A stretch of 64,000 bases of DNA. Origin: Bacteroidia bacterium. Lineage in GTDB: Bacteria > Bacteroidota > Bacteroidia > J057 > JADKCL01. Shown here in pieces: positions 42,173 to 51,089 of the stretch (the stretch's first letter is position 1; the number at the start of each line of letters is the position of its first letter). A model generated the notes under the pieces. The model worked only from the letters and a program-made list of their open reading frames with translations, was not told where the DNA came from and did not search any database. The stretch spans positions 1-64,000 of the forward strand of contig JACJYV010000002.1 of NCBI GenBank assembly GCA_020635905.1. The letters are read 5' to 3'. A program made the position numbers and the translations under genes.

Positions 42173-44404
42173 ATGGAGCAAAAGGCAAAACCGTCTTTCC
42201 TTAAATTCAGGTTGATCATACTGGGAATGGTTTTGGCGGGAGTCGCCGGGGTAATTGCCATTGTTTTAATTGCCGCCAACGATCTGCCCGACATGCGCGA
42301 GATCGACAATCCCAATAACGATCTTTCCACCCAGATCTACACTTCAGACGGCAAACTCATCCGGAGTTTTTACACGGAAAAAAACAGGCTCAGCGTGCCC
42401 CTGAGCGAGATTTCTGAACATGTCCTCAATGCCCTGATCGCAGCCGAGGACATTCGTTTTTACCGCCATTCAGGAATTGACCAGAATGCATTTTTTGCCA
42501 TTGCCAAGGATCTGGCCATGGGTAAAAAGACCCGGGGTGGGTCCACCATTTCCATGCAGCTGGCCCGTAACCTGTACGACAAAGTAGGCCGCGAGCGCAC
42601 CATGTTCAGGAAGTTGAAAGAAATGATCGTGGCCGTGATCATTGAGCGAAAATACACCAAGGAAGAAATTCTGGCTTCTTACCTCAACACAGTTTCCTTT
42701 TTTGGAAATACCTATGGCATTGAAAACGGGGCCAAAATCTATTTCAAAAAGCCAGCATCCATGCTCAATCCCGAGGAAGCTGCCTTCCTGGTTGGATTGC
42801 TGAAAGGGACGGAGTATTATAATCCCAAAAAACATTACGACCGGGCCCTGAACCGCCGCAACACCATCCTTAACCAGATGGAGGAGTACGGCTTTCTTGA
42901 TCCCGTTGAGGCCGACAGCCTGAAAAACACGGAGATCAATCTCACCAAATTCTCCAAAGACGACCACAATGTGGGCCTGGCGGCCTACTTCACTGAGCAC
43001 CTGCGCCTCTTTTTGAACGACTGGTGCAAGGAAAATGATCTCAATCTCTACACAGACGGACTCAGGGTGTACACCACCATTGATTCGCGCATGCAAAAGT
43101 ATGCCGAGGAGGCGGCGGAAGAGCACCTTTCCGAACTTCAAACCATCTTTGACAAGCACATAAAGGGCCGCGAAGCCTGGATCAAGGACACAACCATCCT
43201 TGTCAGAGCCATGCGGCAGTCGGCCCGCTGGAATGCTGGCATCACGGCCAAAAAGACCTCCAAAGAGATCAGAAAGGAATTCGACAAGCCCGTGGCCATG
43301 CAACTTTTCCGTTGGAAACAGGAGCCGCTGGATACGATCATGACCCCGCTGGATTCCATCAAATATTACTCCCGTTTTCTGGAAACGGGCTTTGTATCCA
43401 TGGATCCCTCCAATGGACAAATCAAGGCCTGGGTTGGCGGAATTGATCACCGTTTCTTCAAATACGACCACGTTTACCAGGGCAAAAGACAGGTGGGATC
43501 CACCTTCAAACCTTTTGTGTACACGGCCGCCTTTGATAACGGATTCACGCCCTGCAGCAAGGAACTTAACCAGCCCGTATTCTTCTACGACAACGAGGGA
43601 GAGCTCAAATGGGCTCCCAAAAATGCCGACGGCAAAGTGGGTGGCTACATGACGCTGCGCAAGGGGCTTGCCACCTCCACCAACCTGATCACGGCCCGGG
43701 TGATGAAAAAAATCGGGGCAGAAATCGTGTGCCAGTACGCCCGCAACATGGGTATCCAGACTACCCTGGAATGCGTTCCTTCGCTTGCGCTGGGCACGAC
43801 CGACCTGAGCGTGTACGAACTGACCGGGGCCTACGGCACCTTTGTCAACCAGGGCGTCTGGAATGAGCCCATGTTTATCACCCGCATTGAGGACAAAAAC
43901 GGAAACGTATTGCAGGAATTTGTGGGTGAAAAGCGGGAAGCAATCAATGAAAATACCGCTTTCCTGATGCTGAACATGCTGATGGGCGTGGTGGATGAAC
44001 GGGGAGGAACAGCAGGCCGCCTGCGCTTCCGTTACAAATTCACCAACCAGATGGGAGGCAAAACGGGCACCACTCAGAATCACTCAGACGGATGGTTTAT
44101 GGGCGTAACGCCCTATCTCGTTTCGGGAACCTGGGTGGGTTGCAGCGACCGCAGCATGCGTTTTCGCAGTTTGGAATATGGTCAGGGCGCAGCCCTGGCT
44201 CTCCCTATTTTCGGGTTGTATATGCAAAAAGTCTACGCAGATTCGACCATAGCGCTTCCCAAAGATCCATTTGTGAAGCCCCGGGGCATGAAATTGAATC
44301 TCGATTGTGCCAGCCAGGAGGATGGAAATATGTCGCCTTTCGAGGAGTGGAATGACACCCCCGAGAAAAAGAATAATAAATCCGTGATGGACTTCGATGA
44401 ATGA
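42173..44404 (+). CDS. mrcA: Class A penicillin-binding protein (PBP1A-like)
   Basis: A bifunctional peptidoglycan synthase. The 743-residue product has one N-terminal membrane anchor (LIILGMVLAGVAGVIAIVLIA), a GT51 transglycosylase domain with the catalytic glutamate in AAEDIRFYRHSGID and RGGSTISMQLARNLY, and a transpeptidase domain with the serine in GSTFKPF (about residue 444), STN (about 501) and KTGT (about 628). It starts 15 bp after sprE and its stop overlaps the uvrC start by 8 bp, so the three genes look co-transcribed. Confidence 0.95.
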   Translation: MEQKAKPSFLKFRLIILGMVLAGVAGVIAIVLIAANDLPDMREIDNPNNDLSTQIYTSDGKLIRSFYTEKNRLSVPLSEISEHVLNALIAAEDIRFYRHSGIDQNAFFAIAKDLAMGKKTRGGSTISMQLARNLYDKVGRERTMFRKLKEMIVAVIIERKYTKEEILASYLNTVSFFGNTYGIENGAKIYFKKPASMLNPEEAAFLVGLLKGTEYYNPKKHYDRALNRRNTILNQMEEYGFLDPVEADSLKNTEINLTKFSKDDHNVGLAAYFTEHLRLFLNDWCKENDLNLYTDGLRVYTTIDSRMQKYAEEAAEEHLSELQTIFDKHIKGREAWIKDTTILVRAMRQSARWNAGITAKKTSKEIRKEFDKPVAMQLFRWKQEPLDTIMTPLDSIKYYSRFLETGFVSMDPSNGQIKAWVGGIDHRFFKYDHVYQGKRQVGSTFKPFVYTAAFDNGFTPCSKELNQPVFFYDNEGELKWAPKNADGKVGGYMTLRKGLATSTNLITARVMKKIGAEIVCQYARNMGIQTTLECVPSLALGTTDLSVYELTGAYGTFVNQGVWNEPMFITRIEDKNGNVLQEFVGEKREAINENTAFLMLNMLMGVVDERGGTAGRLRFRYKFTNQMGGKTGTTQNHSDGWFMGVTPYLVSGTWVGCSDRSMRFRSLEYGQGAALALPIFGLYMQKVYADSTIALPKDPFVKPRGMKLNLDCASQEDGNMSPFEEWNDTPEKKNNKSVMDFDE

Positions 44405-46226
44405 GGTGAATGACAGCCACCATTCAGAGCCCATAAAGGCCACCCTTAAAACCCTTCCCGATGACCCGGGTGTTTACAAATTCATTGATGCGAAGGGCAC
44501 GATTCTCTACATTGGCAAAGCCAAAAACCTGAAGAAAAGGGTCAGCAGTTACTTTCTGGCGGGGCGCGGCCACAGCTACCGTATCCAAACCCTGGTTCGC
44601 AAAGCAGAAGACATCCAGTACACCGTCACAAACAGCGAAGCTGAGGCATTGCTGCTGGAAAATAACCTGATCAAACAGGTTCAACCCAGGTATAATATCA
44701 ACCTCAAGGACGGGAAAACCTATCCCTACATTTGCGTAAAGAACGAACCGTTTCCCCGGATTTTTCCCACCCGCAAAAAGATTTCGGACGGATCGCGCTA
44801 TTATGGGCCTTTCGCAAATGTGAAGGGCATGAACGCCATCCTGGATTTGATTCGGTTGAATTTCAAGGTTCGCACCTGTAATCTCAATCTCACTCCCGAA
44901 AATATCCAGGCCAAAAAATTCAGGGTTTGTCTCGAATACCAGATTGGCAACTGCGGCGGTCCTTGCGAGGGGCTGGTGGCTGAAAGCGAGTATGATGCCA
45001 ACATTGAGCAGATTGAGAAAATCCTGAAAGGAAATTTTGAGCCTTTGATGCGACAGTTGAAGGAGGAAATGGAAGAAAGGGCGGAAAATTATGAATATGA
45101 AAAGGCTGAGGTAATTCGTCAAAAGATTGAGCGAATTTCAAGTTACAGAAGGAATTCCATCTTTTCAGAAACCGTCCGCGACGCTGAAGTGCTCGCCATC
45201 GATACACTCAATGATCTAACCATTGTCAACCACCTGAAGATGGTGAACGGCACCATAATTCAAACGCACTCCTGGGAATTTCGTCGCAAAGAGCAGGAGG
45301 AAGACGACGAAATCATGCGCGCCGTGCTTTCGCACCTGATTTTCAATTATGACGATTTTGGTAAAGAAGTTTATACCAATCTGGAATTTGACACGGAGGA
45401 ATTTGGGGAAAGAGTCAAAATTACCTGCCCGCAGCGGGGCGACAAAAAGCGTTTGGTGGATTTGTCCCTGAAAAATTGCAAAGTATTACTCGAAGAAAAA
45501 GTGATCAAGCAAAATTTCCGCAAGACCAACACTACCTACCAATCTACCCTGGAAAGGCTCCAGCAGGATTTACACCTGAAAGAGCTGCCCAATCACATCG
45601 AGTGCTTCGACAACTCCAACCTGCAGGGAACATTTCCTGTAGCTTCTCTCGTGGTTTTCAAACAAGGTAAGCCTGCCAAAAACGATTACAGACACTTTAA
45701 GATCAAAACTGTGGAGGGGCCAAATGACTTTGCTTCTATGAAGGAAATTGTCACCCGCAGGTATAAAAGGCTTCTGGACGAAGAATCACCTTTGCCCAAC
45801 CTCGTGATCGTGGATGGGGGAAAAGGCCAGCTAAGCAGCGCGGCAGAGGCCCTGGAAGAGTTGGGAATCACTACCAGGCTACCTATAATAGGGATCGCCA
45901 AAAGGCTGGAGGAGATTTACGTTCCCAATGATTCCTTTCCTTTGTATCTGGACAAGCGAAGCACCAGCCTCAAACTGATTCAGCAATTAAGGAATGAAGC
46001 CCATCGCTTCGCCATTACGTTCCACCGCAACCTGCGCAGCAAAGCGGGAATTTCCACCATGCTGACCAACATCAAAGGAATCGGGGATAAAACTGCCAAA
46101 GAATTGCTCAGAGAATTCCGCAGTATCAAAAAAATCGAGGAAGAAGGTGAAGAAAAGGTGGGAGCAATTATCGGGGCATCCAAGGCCCGCATTCTCTTTG
46201 AAGCCCTGGAAAAGGGCGAAATCTGA
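44397..46226 (+). CDS. uvrC: Excinuclease ABC subunit C
   Basis: UvrC makes both incisions in nucleotide excision repair. The 609-residue product has an N-terminal GIY-YIG nuclease domain (DDPGVYKFID, ILYIGKAKNLKKRVSSYF), the cysteine cluster CNLN...CLEYQIGNCGGPCEG seen in some UvrC, a UVR helix (EMEERAENYEYEKAEVIRQK), the RNase H-like endonuclease core (IECFDNSNLQGTFPVA, LVIVDGGKGQLSS), and C-terminal helix-hairpin-helix repeats (LTNIKGIGDKTAKELL). Its start lies inside the end of the PBP gene. A bidirectional terminator follows. Confidence 0.97.
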   Translation: MNEVNDSHHSEPIKATLKTLPDDPGVYKFIDAKGTILYIGKAKNLKKRVSSYFLAGRGHSYRIQTLVRKAEDIQYTVTNSEAEALLLENNLIKQVQPRYNINLKDGKTYPYICVKNEPFPRIFPTRKKISDGSRYYGPFANVKGMNAILDLIRLNFKVRTCNLNLTPENIQAKKFRVCLEYQIGNCGGPCEGLVAESEYDANIEQIEKILKGNFEPLMRQLKEEMEERAENYEYEKAEVIRQKIERISSYRRNSIFSETVRDAEVLAIDTLNDLTIVNHLKMVNGTIIQTHSWEFRRKEQEEDDEIMRAVLSHLIFNYDDFGKEVYTNLEFDTEEFGERVKITCPQRGDKKRLVDLSLKNCKVLLEEKVIKQNFRKTNTTYQSTLERLQQDLHLKELPNHIECFDNSNLQGTFPVASLVVFKQGKPAKNDYRHFKIKTVEGPNDFASMKEIVTRRYKRLLDEESPLPNLVIVDGGKGQLSSAAEALEELGITTRLPIIGIAKRLEEIYVPNDSFPLYLDKRSTSLKLIQQLRNEAHRFAITFHRNLRSKAGISTMLTNIKGIGDKTAKELLREFRSIKKIEEEGEEKVGAIIGASKARILFEALEKGEI

Positions 46227-46242
46227 TAAAAAATCAAAGCAC

Positions 46243-46275
46243 AAAAAAACCCGCGATTGCTCGCGGGTCTTTTAT
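46243..46275. terminator. Bidirectional terminator between uvrC and gldN
   Basis: Perfect stem CCCGCGA-TTGC-TCGCGGG. On the plus strand it is followed by TCTTTTATTT; on the minus strand by seven T. Confidence 0.95.
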
Positions 46276-46291
46276 TTCTATCCAATGGATC

Positions 46292-47188
46292 TTAGTAGCT
46301 CCAGAGGTGGTGTTCAAATTCAACCAGTTGGTTGCGACGGAAATCAGCTTCTTCAAGTGATTTAACCCCGCGGCCTGATACGTTGAAGATTACACTGTTG
46401 AAAAGGCGGAGTTCAAAAATTTCACGAAGGTTCCGGTACTCGGCATCGTTAAATTTGTTTTTCCACTGGGTGTCTTCAAGGGTTTCCAGAACTTCACTGT
46501 AGCGGAAAACCACGAAGTTTTTATCGGGAAGAGTTTCTCCAATATCAACCCATACCAAACGGATGAATTCGATATCGTAGATCATGTCTGAACGGTTTTT
46601 ATCGAAGATACGGTCTTCAATAAATTCAATTACAGATTCAAATGGAGCAAGACTAAAGTCTTCAGCACCAGCTCCGGCTCCTCCAAAGGGATCAGTATCA
46701 CCTTCGAGATCATCGAAACCGCCTTCGTCTTCGAATCCGAAATCATCACCACCCAGGTCTCCACCTGCATCAAAGTCGTCCATTCCGCCGTCTTCGGTAC
46801 CCCAGTCATCTCCACCAGCGTCGCCGCCACCTTCAATCTCCTGAGCCCACTTGACCACGTCGTCGTAGGTAAGAGATTTGGTAAGGCTGTCTGGGTGATA
46901 AGCCAGGTACTTTCCGGATTTCAACCCGTTGATCAGGGCTGAAATGATTCCCTGGGTTTCCCCATGAGCGGAATTTGTGTAGAGAGAAAGGTCTTCTGCT
47001 TCCCGAAGAGGAGCATTGATTTTCTCATCCAGGTCAATCCGGTTAACCACTTTCCGTCTCCAGAAGTGATCTTCAACCCTGGGGGGAATCCGGGAGGCCT
47101 GCAGAATAGGATGGACGGACTGAGCATACATCTGGAGTCCGAACCCTCCAACCACCATCAAAATTGCCAAGAAAAACAGTCGTTTCAT
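46292..47188 (-). CDS. gldN: Gliding motility/T9SS protein GldN
   Basis: GldN (PorN) forms, with GldK, the periplasmic ring that surrounds the T9SS motor. The 298-residue product has a signal peptide (FFLAILMVVGGFGLQMYAQ), a conserved start of the mature part (RVEDHFWRRKVVNRIDLDEKIN), and a C-terminal region with IRLVWVDIGETLPDKNFVVF and LFNSVIFNVSGRGV. Between about residues 118 and 178 there is a very acidic glycine/aspartate-rich insert (GGDDWGTEDGGMDDFDAGGD-type), not part of the core as I know it. It is the last gene of the porP-gldKLMN run, 15 bp after gldM. Confidence 0.95.
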   Translation of the reverse strand: MKRLFFLAILMVVGGFGLQMYAQSVHPILQASRIPPRVEDHFWRRKVVNRIDLDEKINAPLREAEDLSLYTNSAHGETQGIISALINGLKSGKYLAYHPDSLTKSLTYDDVVKWAQEIEGGGDAGGDDWGTEDGGMDDFDAGGDLGGDDFGFEDEGGFDDLEGDTDPFGGAGAGAEDFSLAPFESVIEFIEDRIFDKNRSDMIYDIEFIRLVWVDIGETLPDKNFVVFRYSEVLETLEDTQWKNKFNDAEYRNLREIFELRLFNSVIFNVSGRGVKSLEEADFRRNQLVEFEHHLWSY

Positions 47189-47203
47189 GATATTACTTGG
47201 ATT

Positions 47204-48901
47204 TTACTTAATAACTGCACCAATGTACAGGTCCCTGTCTGAAAAGTTTTCTTCGATCTTGGAGTTCTGGAAGTTGATCCGGTAAACTTTGTCGATCTTG
47301 AAGTAGATTTTGGTACCAGGGGTATCGCCTTTCAACTTGTTACCAAGTTCGACAGGTATACCTTTGGTTCCGTCACGACCAGCACCGCTGAAAGATCCAA
47401 CTTTAGAAGGAGCACCCAATGAACGCTGAGACAAAAGGTCAACGTTGGAGATGAGATACCTTGCATCGCTGGGGAGAGCGGAGAGGAAGTCGCTGTCAGG
47501 CTTCACCAGAACCACGCAATTTGACTTGCTGGAAATAGGTGCAGCTCCGTTATACTCTTTACCATTAACCAGCAACAGAATGTCTGGCTTGGGAGGCTTG
47601 ATAACCTTATAAGAGATATCGTCGATTTTAATGTTCTGACCGTTCGTGTTGGATGATACGGAGAGTACGCAGGTACGTCCGGTCGGCACGATGGTCACTT
47701 TACGCTTATCAGAGGTGCTGGGGATAACCGATGCACTTGAGGCGGCGAATACAGGGTTGTAAAGGTCACCCAGAGCAGGTACGTCAACGTTCAGCGCGTT
47801 ACCACAGTTCCAGTAAAGGTTCTGCACAGAAGCGGAGGTAATTACCACCTCAGGTTTACGCACTTTGAACTTACCGTCCACCTTGAGTTCTTCTATACCA
47901 CCGTCAGCTCTTGGCACTTTAATAATTGCCTGATAGCTTTGCTCTTTCTCGTTGGTTCCCTTGGCGAAACCACCCGTGGCCTGAAGGGTCATGGTAGCAC
48001 TGTTGCCATCGGGAGAGGTTTGAATTGATCCGGAACCACTGAATTCAGGCTTGATCTCAGAAGAGGACATAGCCACGAAGAGGTTGGTCTCAAATTTCAT
48101 ACCTGCTGCAACAACCTGGGATACAGGTGCAGAGATTGCGATCAGAGAGTCAATTTTAAAGGTAACAGCACCCAGTTTGGCTTTCAGGAAGGTCAGAAGT
48201 TCGTATTCAACTTCGTTCACGTCCATTTTGAATTTCTCCAGCATAGCGAGGTCGGCAACAACCGGCTTGCTATGGAAGGTGAAATATTCCCAGGGCTTAC
48301 TTTTGTTTTCTGATGAGGAAGGAACATCAGGATTGTCTTTGGGATCAACCGCGATTTCCTCAAATTTTACATCATATTGTCCGGCAGTATCGTACTTAGC
48401 CAGGAAGTCATTTGCCCATTGGGACAGACCGTTGAGTTCACCGCGGAGCTTAATAGCTTCGCCATCACCACGACCGCCGTTGGCATCGTCTTTACCTGCA
48501 CCCATCCAGAACTGATAGTTAGCTTCAGTTTCTGATTTCTTTTCGATTTCTCCGGTTTCAGGATCTTTGGCACCGATTTCGGGTCCTTCCAACTTTTCAA
48601 TCAGTCCGTCAATATACTTGACGATTGAGTTGGTTTTATCGTTTACTTCGGCGGCCAGATCTTTCACGTAGGCATTTTTGGTATTGCCTTGTTCAATTTC
48701 TTCATTGACTTTGGCAATAATCGCTTCCTTCGTGTCGTCATTCTTCTGAGAAAATTTCTCAGAAGAGCTTCTCAGGGAGTCCCGCAGGCTTTGGAAAGCC
48801 TCCAGAATCTCCGCGCTTACGTTCAAGGCCAGAAGGGCGGTCAACACGAGGTACATCATGTTGATCATCTTCTGTCTTGGGGATATATTACCACCTGCCA
48901 T
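47204..48901 (-). CDS. gldM: Gliding motility/T9SS protein GldM
   Basis: GldM (PorM) is the long periplasmic shaft of the T9SS motor, anchored by one helix that packs in the GldL ring. The 565-residue product begins MAGGNISPRQKMINMMYLVL, with R9 at the position matched to the key arginine of Flavobacterium GldM, then a single transmembrane helix (MMYLVLTALLALNVSAEIL). The periplasmic part holds helical and Ig-like domains (PRADGGIEELKVDGKFKV, KPPKPDILLLVNGKEY). It ends DLYIGAVIK. It follows gldL by 34 bp. Confidence 0.96.
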   Translation of the reverse strand: MAGGNISPRQKMINMMYLVLTALLALNVSAEILEAFQSLRDSLRSSSEKFSQKNDDTKEAIIAKVNEEIEQGNTKNAYVKDLAAEVNDKTNSIVKYIDGLIEKLEGPEIGAKDPETGEIEKKSETEANYQFWMGAGKDDANGGRGDGEAIKLRGELNGLSQWANDFLAKYDTAGQYDVKFEEIAVDPKDNPDVPSSSENKSKPWEYFTFHSKPVVADLAMLEKFKMDVNEVEYELLTFLKAKLGAVTFKIDSLIAISAPVSQVVAAGMKFETNLFVAMSSSEIKPEFSGSGSIQTSPDGNSATMTLQATGGFAKGTNEKEQSYQAIIKVPRADGGIEELKVDGKFKVRKPEVVITSASVQNLYWNCGNALNVDVPALGDLYNPVFAASSASVIPSTSDKRKVTIVPTGRTCVLSVSSNTNGQNIKIDDISYKVIKPPKPDILLLVNGKEYNGAAPISSKSNCVVLVKPDSDFLSALPSDARYLISNVDLLSQRSLGAPSKVGSFSGAGRDGTKGIPVELGNKLKGDTPGTKIYFKIDKVYRINFQNSKIEENFSDRDLYIGAVIK

Positions 48902-48935
48902 AATGCAAATCTATTTTATTTACAACAGCAGGGGC

Positions 48936-49778
48936 TTAAGCGTTTCCGCCCGTATTACCACTCATAGCGGAAAGCATTCCACCATAAACACTGTTGAGTT
49001 TCTTAATATTATTGGTAAGCTGGGCAACCTGGTCTTTGTAGACTTCGGTATCATCGGCAACGTTCATCATGTTTTTCATTGCCTGGGCCAGACTTCCGTA
49101 GAATTGATTCAAGCTCTTAATGTGTGCCTGGGTGTCCTGCAATTCGAGTTCGTAGGCAGCATTGAGAGATGAAAGATTTTTGGTGACCAACGTGATTTGC
49201 TCATGGTAGTTCTGGGCATCACCAGCGGCTTCCCCTACTGAAGAAGCCAGATTGCTCATGGCATCAACAGTGTGAGAGTATCCCTGGCTCAGTTCGTTCA
49301 TCTTGCCGGAAGCATGACGTACGTTCTGGGCATACTCAGAAGTTGCAACAGTTGCGTCTTCAATATTGGCGAGGTTGGAAACATTGTCTTTCAGGGAGGT
49401 GAGTGAACCCTTCAGTGATTCAAACAAATCCGGGGTGATTTCAATTTCAGACATTTGCTTACCGGCGAGGGAGAGAGCCTCTTCAGCGTTGAACTCTGAA
49501 CCTTCGTCATTGTCAAATGAGAAATCTTCATCATAATCCTCATTCAACTGAGGATAAACCCTGCCCCAATCCAACTCCTGATGGAGTGGTTCGAAAGCGG
49601 AAACCATGAATACAAGTACTTCCGTACCCATACCCAGGATCAACATTTCGTTTGCACCGGGCCAGTGCATAATTTTAAACAGAGCTCCGCCGATTACGAT
49701 TGCGGCTCCCAATCCATAGACGTACTTCATGATCAGTTTGAACGTCCTGGATTCCAAAAATCCTTTCTTTTTAGCCAT
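48936..49778 (-). CDS. gldL: Gliding motility/T9SS protein GldL
   Basis: GldL (PorL) forms the inner-membrane pentamer that converts proton flow to motion. The 280-residue product has two N-terminal membrane helices, LIMKYVYGLGAAIVIGGALF and MLILGMGTEVLVFMVSAFEP. E53 in GMGTEVL corresponds to the conserved motor glutamate of Flavobacterium GldL. The cytoplasmic part is helical and coiled-coil-like (VGEAAGDAQNYHEQITLVTKN). A GGAG ribosome-binding-like sequence precedes the ATG. It follows gldK after a 114-bp gap with a hairpin. Confidence 0.96.
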   Translation of the reverse strand: MAKKKGFLESRTFKLIMKYVYGLGAAIVIGGALFKIMHWPGANEMLILGMGTEVLVFMVSAFEPLHQELDWGRVYPQLNEDYDEDFSFDNDEGSEFNAEEALSLAGKQMSEIEITPDLFESLKGSLTSLKDNVSNLANIEDATVATSEYAQNVRHASGKMNELSQGYSHTVDAMSNLASSVGEAAGDAQNYHEQITLVTKNLSSLNAAYELELQDTQAHIKSLNQFYGSLAQAMKNMMNVADDTEVYKDQVAQLTNNIKKLNSVYGGMLSAMSGNTGGNA

Positions 49779-49868
49779 TGCTAACTTCTCCTTAGTTAAG
49801 AATTAATACTATCAAAAAAACCTAAGAAAACCTGATAATCTGGGGTTATTTCCTTATTACAGGCAAAA

Positions 49869-49885
49869 GGGAGCGGCCAGCTCCC
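49869..49885 (-). other. Hairpin between gldK and gldL
   Basis: Perfect stem GGGAGC / GCTCCC with a 5-nt loop, followed on the minus strand by four T only, and 7 bp after the gldK stop codon. Possibly a partial terminator or 3' stabiliser. Confidence 0.5.
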
Positions 49886-49892
49886 AATTTGA

Positions 49893-50930
49893 TTAGAAGC
49901 TGGCAGCACCAGAGCGTCCGATGAGGGTAACCACACTACGGAATCCAATGAAGGATTTGGTTGTGTCGGCATACTCATAGGTACGGGTACCACATGACAG
50001 GAAGTATCCAATGTCTTTCCAGGATCCACCACGGATAACTTTGCGGATCTTGGCACCTCCGGGTACGCGCTCCTGTTGTTTGTACTTGGGATCGCGGAAC
50101 ACGGGGTTCAGGTCATGGGAATAAATATATCCTGTTTCTTCGAAATCGTCTTCACACCACTCGGCAACGTTGCCTGGCATACACCACAGACCGTAGTCGT
50201 TGGGCCAGTAGGAACGTACAGGGCAGGTGTACTCATAGTTGTCGGCGATATAGTCACCACGTCCAGGCTTGAAGTTAGCCAGGAAACAACCTTTGGAGTT
50301 GCGGATGTAAGGACCTTCCCATGGGTAGATTTTGTGCTCGAAGCCACCACGGGAAGCATATTCCCATTCGGCTTCGGTGGGCAAACGGAAACGCGGCAGG
50401 GGCGGCATTTCAATTTGTGCACGATAATCATTGTAATGGGCGGTTCTCCAACGGCAGAACTCAGAGGCAGCATACCAGTTTACGCCAACTACAGGATAGT
50501 CGTCGAAGGCAGGGTGCCAGTAATAGTTTTCCGTGAGAGGTTCATTGTACGCGAAAACGAAGTCACGCATCCAAACCATGGTGTCGGGATAGACCAGCTC
50601 CGCAACGTCTGCGGGAAGGGTATCCATAGCCATGGTGATGAACTGCCGATACTCATTGTTAGTGATCTCAGTGTCATCCATGTAAAATGCGCTGATCGTA
50701 ATCTGTTTGTTGTGAGCTATTTGAGAATAGTTCACATCCTGGTCGTTCTGGCCTAAGTGAAAACTGCCAGGGGGGATTACCACCATCCCATAAGGCGTCG
50801 GCTGATCCCATTTCGGGCGGTTCATCACACCAGTGAGTTCACCGTTTTTTCCCGTCTTTTTTCCTCCAAAGAGGGAACAGCCTGTCGCAATAAATGAAGC
50901 TGCGATTACTACGAGCAAAATCCTTTTCAT
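49893..50930 (-). CDS. gldK: Gliding motility/T9SS lipoprotein GldK
   Basis: GldK (PorK) is an outer-membrane lipoprotein that forms the T9SS periplasmic ring with GldN. The 345-residue product has a lipoprotein signal with lipobox IATGC (C18) and a formylglycine-generating-enzyme-like fold: PYGMVVIPPGSFHLGQNDQD, YPVVGVNWYAASEFCRWR, RFRLPTEAEWEYASRGG, GNVAEWCEDDF, and the final KVIRGGSWKD and SFIGFRSV. The fold is used structurally in GldK, not for catalysis. A candidate promoter lies at 50977-51007. Confidence 0.97.
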   Translation of the reverse strand: MKRILLVVIAASFIATGCSLFGGKKTGKNGELTGVMNRPKWDQPTPYGMVVIPPGSFHLGQNDQDVNYSQIAHNKQITISAFYMDDTEITNNEYRQFITMAMDTLPADVAELVYPDTMVWMRDFVFAYNEPLTENYYWHPAFDDYPVVGVNWYAASEFCRWRTAHYNDYRAQIEMPPLPRFRLPTEAEWEYASRGGFEHKIYPWEGPYIRNSKGCFLANFKPGRGDYIADNYEYTCPVRSYWPNDYGLWCMPGNVAEWCEDDFEETGYIYSHDLNPVFRDPKYKQQERVPGGAKIRKVIRGGSWKDIGYFLSCGTRTYEYADTTKSFIGFRSVVTLIGRSGAASF

Positions 50931-50976
50931 AGCAGACCAATTAATAATTTTCTGAATACAGAGTGCCTATTGCTTA

Positions 50977-51007
50977 CGAATTTACAAATTATCAACCAAT
51001 TTTCAAA
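50977..51007 (-). promoter_or_regulatory. Candidate promoter of gldK
   Basis: Minus strand TTTG, a 19-bp spacer and TAAATTCG (one mismatch to TAnnTTTG). Predicted leader about 40 nt. A perfect 7-bp inverted repeat ATTAGTT-CTAT-AACTAAT lies upstream at 51030-51047. Confidence 0.45.
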
Positions 51008-51089
51008 TAAAGCCTCATTAAATTTTACAATTAGTTCTATAACTAATAGTTTATAAGTAATGATATGCTTGATTTGATAATTTATTAGT

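Noticed and set aside
42470..44083. Long open frame of 537 codons on the minus strand opposite the PBP gene
   Set aside because: It lies fully antisense to a well-supported gene, and its translation shows no family resemblance; a shadow of codon bias.
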